Assembly (NCBI GenBank): GCA_003566885.1
Contig: PXBO01000041.1
Span: forward strand, 1 to 39,517
Direction: 5' to 3'
From: Opitutia bacterium
GTDB lineage: Bacteria; Verrucomicrobiota; Verrucomicrobiia; Opitutales; T3Sed10-336
DNA length: 39,517 bases
Made by a program: the position numbers and the translations under genes. This document shows positions 8,372 through 16,758 of the stretch, piece after piece (the first letter of the stretch is position 1; each line of letters opens with the position of its first letter). Under the pieces are notes generated by a model that searched no databases, was not told the origin of the DNA, and saw nothing but the letters and a program-made list of their open reading frames with translations.

Positions 8372-8378
8372 CCGGCGG
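8362..8378 (+). terminator. Hairpin over the stop codon of the lipid-transport operon
   Basis: CCGCCGG and CCGGCGG form a perfect 7-bp GC stem around a 3-nt loop, TAG, which is the lipoprotein stop codon itself. AATTTG follows, so there is no proper U-tract. It sits at the end of the operon, before the convergent cysteine synthase gene. It may act as a weak terminator or as a 3'-end stability element. Confidence 0.45.
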
Positions 8379-8480
8379 AATTTGCGGCCGCTTCGGAGAC
8401 GTCGGTCGCACCATTCGATCCGGGCATCCGTGATGCTTTATGCTTTGGCTCAATCCTCGCGGATATCGAGGGGAAGACGC

Positions 8481-9497
8481 TTAAATTTCCCTCAGGAAAT
8501 CAAGGCCCTGACGGGTCGGGTCGAGGCCTTCTGATTTCAGCCAGTCCGGATTGTAAAGTCGCGAGAGATAACGCTGACCGTCGTCGCAGAGGATGGTGGT
8601 GATTACCTGACCGGGCCCGCCCTCCAGGGCGAGTTTCACCGCACCGCAGACGTTGATGCCGGACGAAGCGCCGAGGAACAGACCCTCGGATTCCATCAGG
8701 TGGTAAACCATCTTGATCATCACGCTGTCATGGATACGGAAGGCGTCATCGATGGGGGCTTCCTCCAGGTTTTTGGTGACGCGTCCCTGTCCGATTCCCT
8801 CGGCGACGGAGTCTCCGTCGTCGATATCCAGGTGACCGTGTTTGATCCACGACCACATCGCCGCGCCGTAGGGGTCGGCGCAAACGGATTTGATCTTGGG
8901 ATCGGCCTCTTTGAGAAAAAGCGACACCCCGGCCAGGGTTCCGCCGGTTCCGACCGCAGTGACGAAAGCGGTAACCTCTCCAGCGGTCTGGCGGTGAATT
9001 TCCGGCCCTGTGGTCTGCCGGTGGTATTCCCGGTTCGCCGTATTGTCGAATTGATTGGCCCAAAAGCCGCCGTCGATTTCCTCCGCCAGCCGCCGGGCGA
9101 TGTGATTGTAATTGTTGGGATCCTTGTACGGAGCAGCCGGAACGGGGCGCACATCGGCGCCGATGGCGCGCAAAAGATTGATTTTCTCCTGTGACTGGGT
9201 GTCGGGAATCACGATGATCGTGCGATAACCTTTGGCGTTGCCGACCAGGGCAAGTCCGATTCCGGTGTTGCCGGCCGTGCCTTCGACAATGGTCCCGCCG
9301 GGCTTGAGCAGTCCCCGGGATTCGGCGTCGTTGATGATCCCCATAGCGGCGCGATCTTTCACGGAACCCCCGGGGTTCAGGAATTCGGCCTTGCCGAGGA
9401 TTTCGCACCCGGTGGCATCCGACAGGCTTTTTATGCGAATAAGAGGAGTCTCGCCTACAGTTCCGGCGAACCCGTCCTTGATTTGCTTGCTCATCAT
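8481..9497 (-). CDS. Cysteine synthase (CysK2/fungal-type PLP beta-family enzyme)
   Basis: This fold-type II PLP enzyme would use O-acetylserine (or O-phosphoserine) and sulfide to make cysteine. It has 338 aa; MMSK gives two adjacent starts (9497 and 9494). K47 in PGGSVKDRA is the PLP lysine. The substrate loop reads EGTAGNTGIGLA where classical CysK has TSGNTGIGLA. Segments TQSQEK, WANQFDNTANR and TGPEIHRQTAGEVTAF resemble a longer subgroup found in alphaproteobacteria and fungi, which is related to the S-sulfocysteine synthase CysK2. It lies 53 bp after the histidine kinase on the same strand, so it may be the last gene of that run. The substrate is uncertain. Confidence 0.85.
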   Translation of the reverse strand: MMSKQIKDGFAGTVGETPLIRIKSLSDATGCEILGKAEFLNPGGSVKDRAAMGIINDAESRGLLKPGGTIVEGTAGNTGIGLALVGNAKGYRTIIVIPDTQSQEKINLLRAIGADVRPVPAAPYKDPNNYNHIARRLAEEIDGGFWANQFDNTANREYHRQTTGPEIHRQTAGEVTAFVTAVGTGGTLAGVSLFLKEADPKIKSVCADPYGAAMWSWIKHGHLDIDDGDSVAEGIGQGRVTKNLEEAPIDDAFRIHDSVMIKMVYHLMESEGLFLGASSGINVCGAVKLALEGGPGQVITTILCDDGQRYLSRLYNPDWLKSEGLDPTRQGLDFLREI

Positions 9498-9550
9498 GTC
9501 ACGAGTATTGCCGGGTTCAGCGGATTTTCGAGTTCGTTTTTGTGGCCGGC

Positions 9551-10618
9551 TTAACGCGGGTGGCGAATCTCGGCGACCGCCCCTGTTTTCCGGTGATTCT
9601 TGAGAAAAAGATCTCCTCCCAGATTACGAAAACAGCGGCGGGCCACTGCCAGACCAAGACCATCGCCGCCCTTGGTGCCGGTGAACGGTTCGAACATCGT
9701 CGGCTCGATCTCCGGATCGATCCCGGTTCCATGGTCGCGAATCATGATGATAATGTTTTCCGCGTCGGCCGAAGCGCTGATTTCGATCGCGCGCCCGGAA
9801 ACCGGAGCGTCGCCGTAGCTTTCCCAGGCGTTCTTGAGCAGGCCGGCAATGGCATCTTCGGCTCGGCTGAAGCAGGTCGTTACCATCAGATCTTCCGGTT
9901 TCACCGTAAAGGGGTATTCGTTTTCCACCCGGTTTTCCTGCCGGAAACGGCGGATGGCGCAACGCAGCAATTCAGTCACTGGTACCGGCTCCGGCTCAGG
10001 TTGGGTTTCCCGCGCCGCCTCTCCGAAGCGGCGGACCATCTCGGTGATTTTGGCGATGGCTTTCTCCAGGCTGGCGTGATGCTTCAGGACCATTTCGGGT
10101 TTCTCATGATGCATCTTCAGCAGATGCATGTACCCGAAGACAATCCCAAGCACGTTGTTCAGGTTGTGAGTGACGCTATCGGCGACCGAGCCGATGGAAG
10201 CGTTTCTTCTCAGGTTCTCCAGTTCTTCCCGCAAACGCTCCCGCTCCTTCTCCAGGCCGCGCAGTCGGAGGTGCCAATGCAAGCGCGCAATCAAAGCCTC
10301 ATCGCCTGAATTGGCATCGAGGTAATCGATACGGGAATTGTCGCGGCAAGCCATGCCGGTGGCGGAAGTCAGCACCAGAGTGTTGGGGCCGTCCTCCAGC
10401 GCCTTCGAATCCAGGTGTTCCAGAACCTCGCGGGATACGCCGCATCCAGCCAGCAGGAGATCGGGTTGCTCATCGGCTAACGCCTGCTCAATGCTCACGG
10501 ATTCCGGACTGACAGTCAGGAAATGAACCCCCGCCTTTTGCAGCGCCTGGCGCAGGCGCTCCTCGGGGGAGGAGGCCTTCTCAATCAGCAGAACCGTGGC
10601 CGGAAGATGAGTGGTCAT
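9551..10618 (-). CDS. Sensor histidine kinase with degenerate N-terminal receiver
   Basis: The protein (355 aa from the ATG at 10618) begins with a receiver-like fold (ATVLLIEKASSPEERLRQAL). Where the phospho-acceptor aspartate is expected, it reads DLLLAGCGV, with glycine at residue 58. A coiled-coil linker (about 120-140) follows, then the dimerisation helix with SVTHNLNNVLG (H151). The ATPase domain has an N-box (LLKNAWESYG), DHGTGIDP, and a GDGLGLAVA lid. No membrane segment is present, so it is cytoplasmic. The start overlaps the RDD gene's 3' end by 38 bp; a TTG at 10645 is less likely. No response regulator is adjacent. The target is unknown. Confidence 0.88.
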   Translation of the reverse strand: MTTHLPATVLLIEKASSPEERLRQALQKAGVHFLTVSPESVSIEQALADEQPDLLLAGCGVSREVLEHLDSKALEDGPNTLVLTSATGMACRDNSRIDYLDANSGDEALIARLHWHLRLRGLEKERERLREELENLRRNASIGSVADSVTHNLNNVLGIVFGYMHLLKMHHEKPEMVLKHHASLEKAIAKITEMVRRFGEAARETQPEPEPVPVTELLRCAIRRFRQENRVENEYPFTVKPEDLMVTTCFSRAEDAIAGLLKNAWESYGDAPVSGRAIEISASADAENIIIMIRDHGTGIDPEIEPTMFEPFTGTKGGDGLGLAVARRCFRNLGGDLFLKNHRKTGAVAEIRHPR

Positions 10619-11234
10619 AGGAGACAATGTCCGAAGAGGCGACAACCTTGGTGCGGGCTAGGTAGTCGTGTACCGCACGACGATCCCGTGTGAAGAACGC
10701 GAAAAAGTAATTGAAAAGCAACAGCAGCATCAAAGGCTGCATGGTCATGGCCAGGGTCAGAGAGATCCCTTTGATCACCGACCGCATCACCGTCGCGCCT
10801 AGGGGCAGCGGGGCATGAGCCTGTCCCGGATCGGTGCGGATCACCCGGAGTTTGAACAGCAGTTTACCGGGCGAGGCGCCGCGTGTGAACGCTTCACTCA
10901 TCATGAAATAGAGCAACACCAGCGCCAGGCTGACGGCGTAAGTGATCTGGATCAGGCGCTGGGCCTCCTCGGAAAGGGTCGGCTCCGGAGCCCCGGAATC
11001 GGGGGCTTCCCGGAATTCCCGCATCTCCTCCGTGAACTGCTCCAATTCCTGAGTAACCCCGGGATTCTGGCTGAAAATGAGGAAATTTGCGAGGAAGAAG
11101 AGGATCAGCAGACAGAACATGTCGGCGGCGAATGCCCCGATCCTCGGCATCAGGAGTGAGCTTTGCGGCTCCGGAGGGGGTTCGTCCTCCGGATGCCCGG
11201 CAGTCGGCTGAAACGGATTCTGGTATTGATTCAT
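10581..11234 (-). CDS. RDD-family membrane protein
   Basis: The 217-aa protein has a proline-rich cytoplasmic N-terminus, then RIGAFAADMFCLLILF (the R and D of RDD with the first membrane helix). Second and third helices follow around residues 100-120 and 150-185. The family motif SPGKLLFKLRVI and the terminal RDRRAVHDYLARTKVV are both present. RDD proteins are small membrane proteins of mixed or unknown transport function. The gene starts 6 bp after sucD and overlaps the histidine kinase, so it is part of that operon. An acidic loop of about 45 residues between the first two helices is lineage-specific. Confidence 0.85.
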   Translation of the reverse strand: MNQYQNPFQPTAGHPEDEPPPEPQSSLLMPRIGAFAADMFCLLILFFLANFLIFSQNPGVTQELEQFTEEMREFREAPDSGAPEPTLSEEAQRLIQITYAVSLALVLLYFMMSEAFTRGASPGKLLFKLRVIRTDPGQAHAPLPLGATVMRSVIKGISLTLAMTMQPLMLLLLFNYFFAFFTRDRRAVHDYLARTKVVASSDIVSYDHSSSGHGSAD

Positions 11235-11240
11235 AGAGAA

Positions 11241-12116
11241 CTATCCCCGGTAGACGCGGAGCAGGGCTTCACCCATGTGCGAGGGGGTTTCGGCGACTTC
11301 GATTCCGGCATCCTTCATGGCGGCGATTTTGGCTTCCGCGGTGCCGCTCCCGCCGGAAACGATCGCTCCGGCGTGGCCCATGCGACGTCCCGGGGGCGCG
11401 GTCGCTCCGGCGATAAAGCCGGCCACCGGCTTTTTCACATGCTCTTTGATGTAGGCGGCGGCCTCCTCTTCAGCGGTGCCTCCGATTTCTCCGATCAAAA
11501 TCAGGGCTTCGGTTTCAGGATCCTCGTTGAACAACTTGACGGCGTCGAGATGGCTGGTGCCGCTTACCGGGTCGCCGCCGATGCCGATACAGGTCGATTG
11601 CCCGTGGCCCAGGGAGGTGAGCTGCCAGACGGCTTCATAGGTGAGGGTTCCGGAACGCGAAATCACCCCGACCTTGCCCGGCTTGTGGATGTATCCGGGC
11701 ATGATGCCGATCTTGCACTGACCCGGGGTGATAATACCCGGGCAGTTTGGCCCGATCAGGCGGGTCTTGCTTTGTTGGAGTTTGACCTTCACCTCGGCCA
11801 TGTCCTTGACCGGAATTCCTTCGGTGATGCAAACCACCAGCGGAATCTCGGCGTCAATGGCCTCGAGGATGGAATCGGCGGCAAAAGCCGGCGGAACAAA
11901 AATCACCGACGCGTTGGCCCCGGTTTCGTTCACGGCCTCCCGGACGGTGTCGTACACCGGCACCTTTTCCTCAAAGCGTTCTCCTCCGCGTCCGGGAGTG
12001 ACGCCGGCCACGATGTTCGTGCCGTATTCGAGGCATTGCCTGGCGTGAAAGCTGCCGGCCTTGCCGGTGAGTCCCTGAACCAGGAGGCGGGTGTCTGTGT
12101 TGACGAGTATGCTCAT
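11241..12116 (-). CDS. sucD: Succinyl-CoA synthetase (ADP/GDP-forming) alpha subunit
   Basis: This subunit couples succinyl-CoA to nucleotide phosphorylation in the TCA cycle. It has 291 aa. The CoA-binding N-terminus reads [28 protein letters not shown] is conserved, and H248 in [18 protein letters not shown] is the phosphohistidine. It follows sucC by 14 bp. This is a housekeeping enzyme with nothing missing. Confidence 0.97.
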   Translation of the reverse strand: MSILVNTDTRLLVQGLTGKAGSFHARQCLEYGTNIVAGVTPGRGGERFEEKVPVYDTVREAVNETGANASVIFVPPAFAADSILEAIDAEIPLVVCITEGIPVKDMAEVKVKLQQSKTRLIGPNCPGIITPGQCKIGIMPGYIHKPGKVGVISRSGTLTYEAVWQLTSLGHGQSTCIGIGGDPVSGTSHLDAVKLFNEDPETEALILIGEIGGTAEEEAAAYIKEHVKKPVAGFIAGATAPPGRRMGHAGAIVSGGSGTAEAKIAAMKDAGIEVAETPSHMGEALLRVYRG

Positions 12117-12130
12117 GTCGATGAATTGCT

Positions 12131-13318
12131 TTACCGGTCGGCGACGAGTTCGACGATTTTTTTGGCGGCGTCGGCCAGGGTGTCGGCCGAGACGATTTTA
12201 AGGTTGCTCTGGTCGAGAAGCTTTTTCCCTTGCTCCACGTTGGTGCCTTCCAGGCGCACCACCAGCGGCCGGTCGAGGTGAACGGCCTTGGCGGCCTCCA
12301 GGATTCCGGTGGCGATGACGTCGCATTTCATGATGCCGCCGAAGATATTGACCAGGATGCCCTTGACGTTTTCGTCCTTCAGGATGATCTGAAAGGCTTG
12401 GGTCACCTGTTCGGCGTCGGCTCCGCCGCCGACGTCGAGGAAGTTCGCCGGTGATCCGCCGTAGTGCTGAATAATGTCCATGGTGGCCATGGCCAATCCG
12501 GCGCCGTTGACCATGCAGGCGATATTTCCGTCCAATGCGATGTAATTGAGGTTCGCCTTGGAGGCTTCCACCTCTTTGGGGTCCTCTTCGTTGAGGTCGC
12601 GGTAGGCGACGATATCCGGATGACGGAAAAGGGCGTTGTCGTCGAAACCCACCTTGGCGTCGAGCGCCACGACGTCGCCGGAAGGGGTGGTGATGAGTGG
12701 ATTCACCTCCACCAGGGAGGCATCCTTTTCCCAGAAAAGGCGGTAGAGGCCGTTGAGCAGTTTAATCATCTGCTTGACCTGGTCGCCCCGGAAGCCGAGC
12801 CCGAAAGCGATCTGCCGCGCCTGGTGGGCGCGAAGGCCCAGCGTGGGGTCGATGACCACCCGGGTGATTTTCTCCGGGGTCTCTTCGGCTACCTTTTCGA
12901 TTTCCACCCCCCCTTCCGTCGAAGCGATCACCACGGGTCGGGAAGTGGCGCGGTCCATCACGATAGCCAGGTAGTATTCCTTCTCGATTTCGGAAGCTTC
13001 GGTGAAATACACCGTACCCACCTTGCGCCCTTCCGGGCCGGTCTGGTGCGTGACCAGCGTGTTGCCGAGCATTTTTCGTCCGAACTCCGCGGCCTCCTCT
13101 TTCGACTTGGCAAGTTTGACGCCCCCTTTGAAGCCGTCTTTGAAGGTTCCCTTGCCTCGTCCTCCCGCGTGAATCTGGGACTTTACGACCGTAACCCCCT
13201 CCGGCAGAGAGGAAAGGGCGGATGCGAAATCCGAAGTGTCCTGGGCGCAATGTCCGGCCGGAACCGGCACCCCGTAGTGTTGGAATAATTCTTTGGCCTG
13301 GTATTCGTGTATATTCAT
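12131..13318 (-). CDS. sucC: Succinyl-CoA synthetase beta subunit
   Basis: This is the ATP-grasp subunit that binds nucleotide and succinate. The 395-aa protein starts [20 protein letters not shown], the family hallmark, and shows [39 protein letters not shown] and [13 protein letters not shown]. Its length is standard. It starts 6 bp after the rph stop, so sucCD is read as part of the longer leftward operon rather than with other TCA genes. Confidence 0.97.
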   Translation of the reverse strand: MNIHEYQAKELFQHYGVPVPAGHCAQDTSDFASALSSLPEGVTVVKSQIHAGGRGKGTFKDGFKGGVKLAKSKEEAAEFGRKMLGNTLVTHQTGPEGRKVGTVYFTEASEIEKEYYLAIVMDRATSRPVVIASTEGGVEIEKVAEETPEKITRVVIDPTLGLRAHQARQIAFGLGFRGDQVKQMIKLLNGLYRLFWEKDASLVEVNPLITTPSGDVVALDAKVGFDDNALFRHPDIVAYRDLNEEDPKEVEASKANLNYIALDGNIACMVNGAGLAMATMDIIQHYGGSPANFLDVGGGADAEQVTQAFQIILKDENVKGILVNIFGGIMKCDVIATGILEAAKAVHLDRPLVVRLEGTNVEQGKKLLDQSNLKIVSADTLADAAKKIVELVADR

Positions 13319-13324
13319 TGAGAC

Positions 13325-14113
13325 TTAGAGGGGAATCTTGTTGCCCAGTTCGGCATGGACAACCTCTTTTCGTGGCATATTCTGGTTAATAAATGCTTCC
13401 TGACGCCGGATCAGTTCGGCGATTCCGGTTTCGGCCAGAGCCAAAAGGCTCCCCAGTTCCTCCTGGGAGAACGTGGCTTCCTCTCCGGAACCCTGCACTT
13501 CGACGTATTGGCCTCCGCCGGTTCGGACCACATTGAAGTCGACGGTGGCATCTTTGTCCTCCAGATAATTGAGATCGAGCACGGGAGTGTTCCGGTAGAC
13601 TCCCACACTGACGGCCGCGACTGAATCGCGGAAGGGGTTCTCCTTCAGCCGTCCTTCGGCCACGAATTGCCCCACCGCCAGGCGCGCGGCGAGGTATGCC
13701 CCGGTAATGGCGGCAGTGCGGGTACCGCCATCGGCCTGCAAGACGTCGCAGTCGATCCAAAGGGTGTGGTCGGGCAGTTTTTGCAGGTCGATCACCGCCC
13801 GCAGCGAGCGACCGATAAGCCGCTGAATCTCGATGCCGCGACCGTCCGGGCGCCCGCGGGTGCTGTCACGCTGTTTACGGTCCAGCGTGCTGTAGGGCAG
13901 CATGGAATACTCCGCGGTCAGCCAGCCGCCGGTCACCCCCTGTTGCCGCATCCAGTTCGGAACCTTTCGTTCGAGCGAAGCGGCGCAAATCACCCGGGTA
14001 TCACCGAAACAAGCGAGAACGGAACCCTGCGCGTTCGGTGCGATGTTCGGCTGGAAGATCAACGTTCTCAATTGATCGACTTTGCGTCCGTCCGGACGGG
14101 CGAATTCAGTCAT
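13325..14113 (-). CDS. rph: Ribonuclease PH
   Basis: This phosphorolytic 3'-5' exoribonuclease trims tRNA 3' ends. The ATG at 14113 gives 262 aa, and MTEFARPDGRKVDQLR matches the family start; an upstream ATG at 14149 would add 12 unusual residues. The phosphate-binding and RNA-contact elements RDSTRGRPDGRGIEIQRL, IGRSLRAVIDL and GGTRTAAITGAY are intact. The C-terminus is slightly long. It lies 60 bp after the amidase gene and immediately before sucC. Confidence 0.96.
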   Translation of the reverse strand: MTEFARPDGRKVDQLRTLIFQPNIAPNAQGSVLACFGDTRVICAASLERKVPNWMRQQGVTGGWLTAEYSMLPYSTLDRKQRDSTRGRPDGRGIEIQRLIGRSLRAVIDLQKLPDHTLWIDCDVLQADGGTRTAAITGAYLAARLAVGQFVAEGRLKENPFRDSVAAVSVGVYRNTPVLDLNYLEDKDATVDFNVVRTGGGQYVEVQGSGEEATFSQEELGSLLALAETGIAELIRRQEAFINQNMPRKEVVHAELGNKIPL

Positions 14114-14173
14114 CCGTCCGGGTTTAGGACAGCAGGTGGACTGAGGCAAATGATTTTTGGAAAAAGAAAGCGA

Positions 14174-14905
14174 TCAACCGAAGCGTTGATGCATCTCGCG
14201 CAATGGAAAGTGGCGCCCGGGACAGAGCGTGGTTTCGAGCTCCTTGTGCGCCAGCAATCGGCAGGAGCCGCCGAGTTTGGTTTCCTTGAGGTAATGGACC
14301 AACTCCGTGAACGAAGCGATCTGGTTGGCCGTCGGGCGCCCGGTTTCGAAATTCCCCACCAGACAGATTCCGATGGAGTTGGCATTGTAGGCCAGACTGC
14401 GGACGTGGCCGCCCTGGATCTGGCGGGTCCAGCGGGACCCGACCTCGATTTCGCCGTCACGCGAATTGGTGCCGTTGCCGATGATGAAGTGATACCCCAG
14501 GCCGTTGGGCATGTTCCGATGGTCGCGGTGAAAGCGGTGGAAAATCTCCGCGTTGCCGTTTCCGGTCGCGCTGTGGTGAACGATGATGTGCCGCCAGCGG
14601 CCGGCGTTAAAACCGGCGACATCGATTTGCGGCCGCACCGGAGCGAGGAAGGAACCGCCGCGCCCGGGAATGGCGAGCCTCTGATTGATCCGAATCAGAT
14701 CTCCGGTCAGACCGTTGGCCTGTTTCAGAGAGGCCACCGTAACCCCGTAGCGGCGAGCGATGTGCGAGAGCGTTTCTCCGGACCGAACCACATGGGTGGC
14801 GGAACCTTCCGCCGGTATTGCGAAAGCCAGCGAACCGGCGCCGCTCAGAGCGCATACTCCGGCCGCGGCGAGGGAAAGTTTTTTTATGAAGTGCCTGCGT
14901 TCCAT
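14174..14905 (-). CDS. Exported LysM N-acetylmuramoyl-L-alanine amidase
   Basis: This peptidoglycan hydrolase has 243 aa from the ATG at 14905, which follows AAGG. The N-terminus MERRHFIKKLSLAAAG looks like a twin-arginine (Tat) signal peptide (RRHFIKK) with a hydrophobic core to about residue 30. Residues 37-80 form one LysM domain (VVRSGETLSHIARRYGV, ending RLAIPG). Residues about 100-240 form an amidase_2/PGRP domain with IIVHHSA (first zinc ligand), GYHFIIGNG, AYNANSIGICLVGNF and LLAHKELETTLCPGRHF. It should cut the amide between MurNAc and the stem peptide in the periplasm. Tat rather than Sec export is an inference from the RR motif. Confidence 0.88.
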   Translation of the reverse strand: MERRHFIKKLSLAAAGVCALSGAGSLAFAIPAEGSATHVVRSGETLSHIARRYGVTVASLKQANGLTGDLIRINQRLAIPGRGGSFLAPVRPQIDVAGFNAGRWRHIIVHHSATGNGNAEIFHRFHRDHRNMPNGLGYHFIIGNGTNSRDGEIEVGSRWTRQIQGGHVRSLAYNANSIGICLVGNFETGRPTANQIASFTELVHYLKETKLGGSCRLLAHKELETTLCPGRHFPLREMHQRFG

Positions 14906-14964
14906 CCAACCTTGGGTCGTTGAAAAAAGCGATTGTTCAACCCATTTTGCAGAAAAGTCAATCC

Positions 14965-15333
14965 CTAACCTGCCCGAAGCAGGATTGTCCGGATTCCTCC
15001 ACACCCCGGAAGAGCCCGCAGCCGTTGCAATACTTCCTTGCGGTGGAAGAAGAGTTCCTGGCGCACGATGGGATTGGATACGCCGATGATGGCGCGCCGG
15101 CGTTCATCGATCCGCATCAGCCGGCTGTATTCGGCGTTGGCGTTGCCTACCAGTCGGGCCCAGTTTTCCTGGATGGCTTCTTCCGGGGTACGGCCGTCGA
15201 GACGATAACTCCGAGTCAGATCGGCCATCAGGTCTTCGGCGGAGCGGGGCTCTTTGAGAATCGAGCGGGTGCGGTCTTCGGGCAATCCCCGCAACGCGGC
15301 GATCAGATTTTCCACATCACGGCTGAATTTCAT
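14965..15333 (-). CDS. dciA: DUF721/DciA-like replicative helicase loader
   Basis: The 122-aa protein starts MKFSRDVENL at 15333; a TTG at 15354 is an alternative start. The core has ENWARLVGNANAEYSRLM, a run of basic residues (IDERRRAIIGV) and ELFFHRKEVLQRL, ending GIRTILLRAG. This is the pattern of DUF721 proteins, now called DciA, which load the DnaB helicase in bacteria lacking DnaC or DnaI. The family match is judged by eye and is reasonable but not certain. It lies between the sugar transferase and the amidase, 60-85 bp from each, on the same strand. Confidence 0.7.
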   Translation of the reverse strand: MKFSRDVENLIAALRGLPEDRTRSILKEPRSAEDLMADLTRSYRLDGRTPEEAIQENWARLVGNANAEYSRLMRIDERRRAIIGVSNPIVRQELFFHRKEVLQRLRALPGCGGIRTILLRAG

Positions 15334-15417
15334 CAGAAAGCAGCTTGGGAACAAAGCGACCCGGCGGCAATGGGAAATGTTTATGGGAGCCGGAAGCTCC
15401 GAACGGGGCCGGTGCCG

Positions 15418-16524
15418 CTACCCGCTGCGGGCTCCATGGAAGAGAATGTTCTTGATGGCGCGATAAAAGTAGGCGAGGTCGGTCCAGAGGGGAGCCTTTT
15501 CGCGCGCCAGCAGATAACGTCGCTCGGAAGCCGCGATTTCCTCCAGCGTTTTCGGCATGTCGGCGTAATAGGGAGGAATCAGACCCGGCTTGTGGCGTTC
15601 GCGCAGTTCCTGGACGTCTTGGGGATACAAGCTGAGATAGTGGGCGCTCAACGGGCGGACTCCGATCAGCTTGAGGTCGCCTTGCAGCCAGTTCCACAAC
15701 ATGGGAATCTCATCTACCCAAAATCGGCGGCACCAGCGTCCCCAGGCGGTAATGCGGAAATCGTCTTTGAACTTGCCGTTGGCATTGAGCGAATTGGCCC
15801 GGTACACGTACTCCTGGAGGTATTCGGAAAAGGGATGCATGGTGCGGAGTTTCAGCACCTTGATTTCCTTGCCCCGGTAACCCTTGCGCCGCAGGCGGCA
15901 GATCGGTCCATAGGTGGGGTGGGGATCATAGGACGGCGCCCGTGTTTTGCGGGCGGCCAAATAAATCAGGCCTTCCTTCTCCTGCCGGTCCGCGACCTCG
16001 AATCCGCAACACAACAAACGCCCCAGAAGCTCGGTTTCGCTCAATGTCCGGTATCGGCCCAGAGGTGTCTTGAAGTACAGCCGTTTGATGCCGGGAAGCT
16101 TCGGAAGCACCCGGTTGATAATAAAATCGAGGGCGATCACGCTTTTCGCGAGGAAGGAGGGGAAGTGGCTGACCAGACGCCGTTTCCGCTGATGATTCGC
16201 CTCACAGCAGATCATGAGAAGCCCTCCGTCGACCAGTGCGCGGTTGGCGGCTTCCAAAAACTTGTTTACGCGGCGAGCGCGGTTGATTTGAGCGGGGCAG
16301 ATGATGTGTTGCAGGCCCGAGCGGCGATCTTCCTGCCGTTCGATTTCAGTCGGAACGGGGAGGGGAACGAGGCGGGTGCCCGTTCCGGTATTGACGAGCA
16401 GGGGATGGAAAATCGTCTGGAAGGCCGAGGGGGTGGGTTCGGGCCGCCGATGAGAAGGCGATCCCGCTACGCTGGGTTCGAAATCAGCCAGGTCTGGGAC
16501 GTAATCCAATAGGCGACTGTTCAT
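15418..16524 (-). CDS. Chimeric methyltransferase-like/bacterial sugar transferase
   Basis: The 368-aa protein has two parts. Residues about 75-210 look like the second half of a class I methyltransferase fold: NKFLEAANRALVDGGLLMICCE, then LSETELLGRLLCCGFEV and GLIYLAARK. Residues about 215-368 match the catalytic core of phosphoglycosyl transferases (WcaJ/PglC superfamily): LKLRTMHPFSEYLQEY, GKFKDDFRITAWGR, FWVDEIPMLWNWLQGDLKL, IGVRPLSAHY and RHKPGLIPP. It lacks the usual multi-helix N-terminus; a moderately hydrophobic stretch near residues 130-150 could be peripheral. Similar fused proteins are known to me from Bacteroidetes polysaccharide loci. It probably transfers a sugar-1-phosphate to undecaprenyl phosphate for the divergent sugar cluster. 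Confidence 0.8.
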   Translation of the reverse strand: MNSRLLDYVPDLADFEPSVAGSPSHRRPEPTPSAFQTIFHPLLVNTGTGTRLVPLPVPTEIERQEDRRSGLQHIICPAQINRARRVNKFLEAANRALVDGGLLMICCEANHQRKRRLVSHFPSFLAKSVIALDFIINRVLPKLPGIKRLYFKTPLGRYRTLSETELLGRLLCCGFEVADRQEKEGLIYLAARKTRAPSYDPHPTYGPICRLRRKGYRGKEIKVLKLRTMHPFSEYLQEYVYRANSLNANGKFKDDFRITAWGRWCRRFWVDEIPMLWNWLQGDLKLIGVRPLSAHYLSLYPQDVQELRERHKPGLIPPYYADMPKTLEEIAASERRYLLAREKAPLWTDLAYFYRAIKNILFHGARSG

Positions 16525-16758
16525 TTTGGGAGACGGTTGGATCGCGGGAGTCAGCGGCGTGATGGATCTTTTCGCGCCATGAGAACAACTTTCCTGCGAC
16601 GTTTAGAATACCGCCATCACTGCGGAGTGCCTATAGGACAAACCCTGATTGCGGGGAGGTGATATCCCTGAATCTTAGCTTGATCTTTTCCGCGATAGCG
16701 CAATTGTGGACCCACTTTTCCTAGAACGAATTGCGGTCGATCGGCCGCGTGCAATATT
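16525..16758. promoter_or_regulatory. Divergent promoter region of the polysaccharide locus
   Basis: These 234 bp separate the leftward sugar transferase from the rightward diacetamido-sugar genes and must contain both promoters. I find no small gene, strong inverted repeat or convincing -35/-10 pair. There is no obvious ribosome site before the ATG at 16759. Confidence 0.4.

Noticed and set aside
14920-16512. Long plus-strand open frame of 530 codons over the dciA and sugar-transferase genes
   Set aside because: Recognisable motifs of both families are on the opposite strand; this frame has none and no sensible start context.
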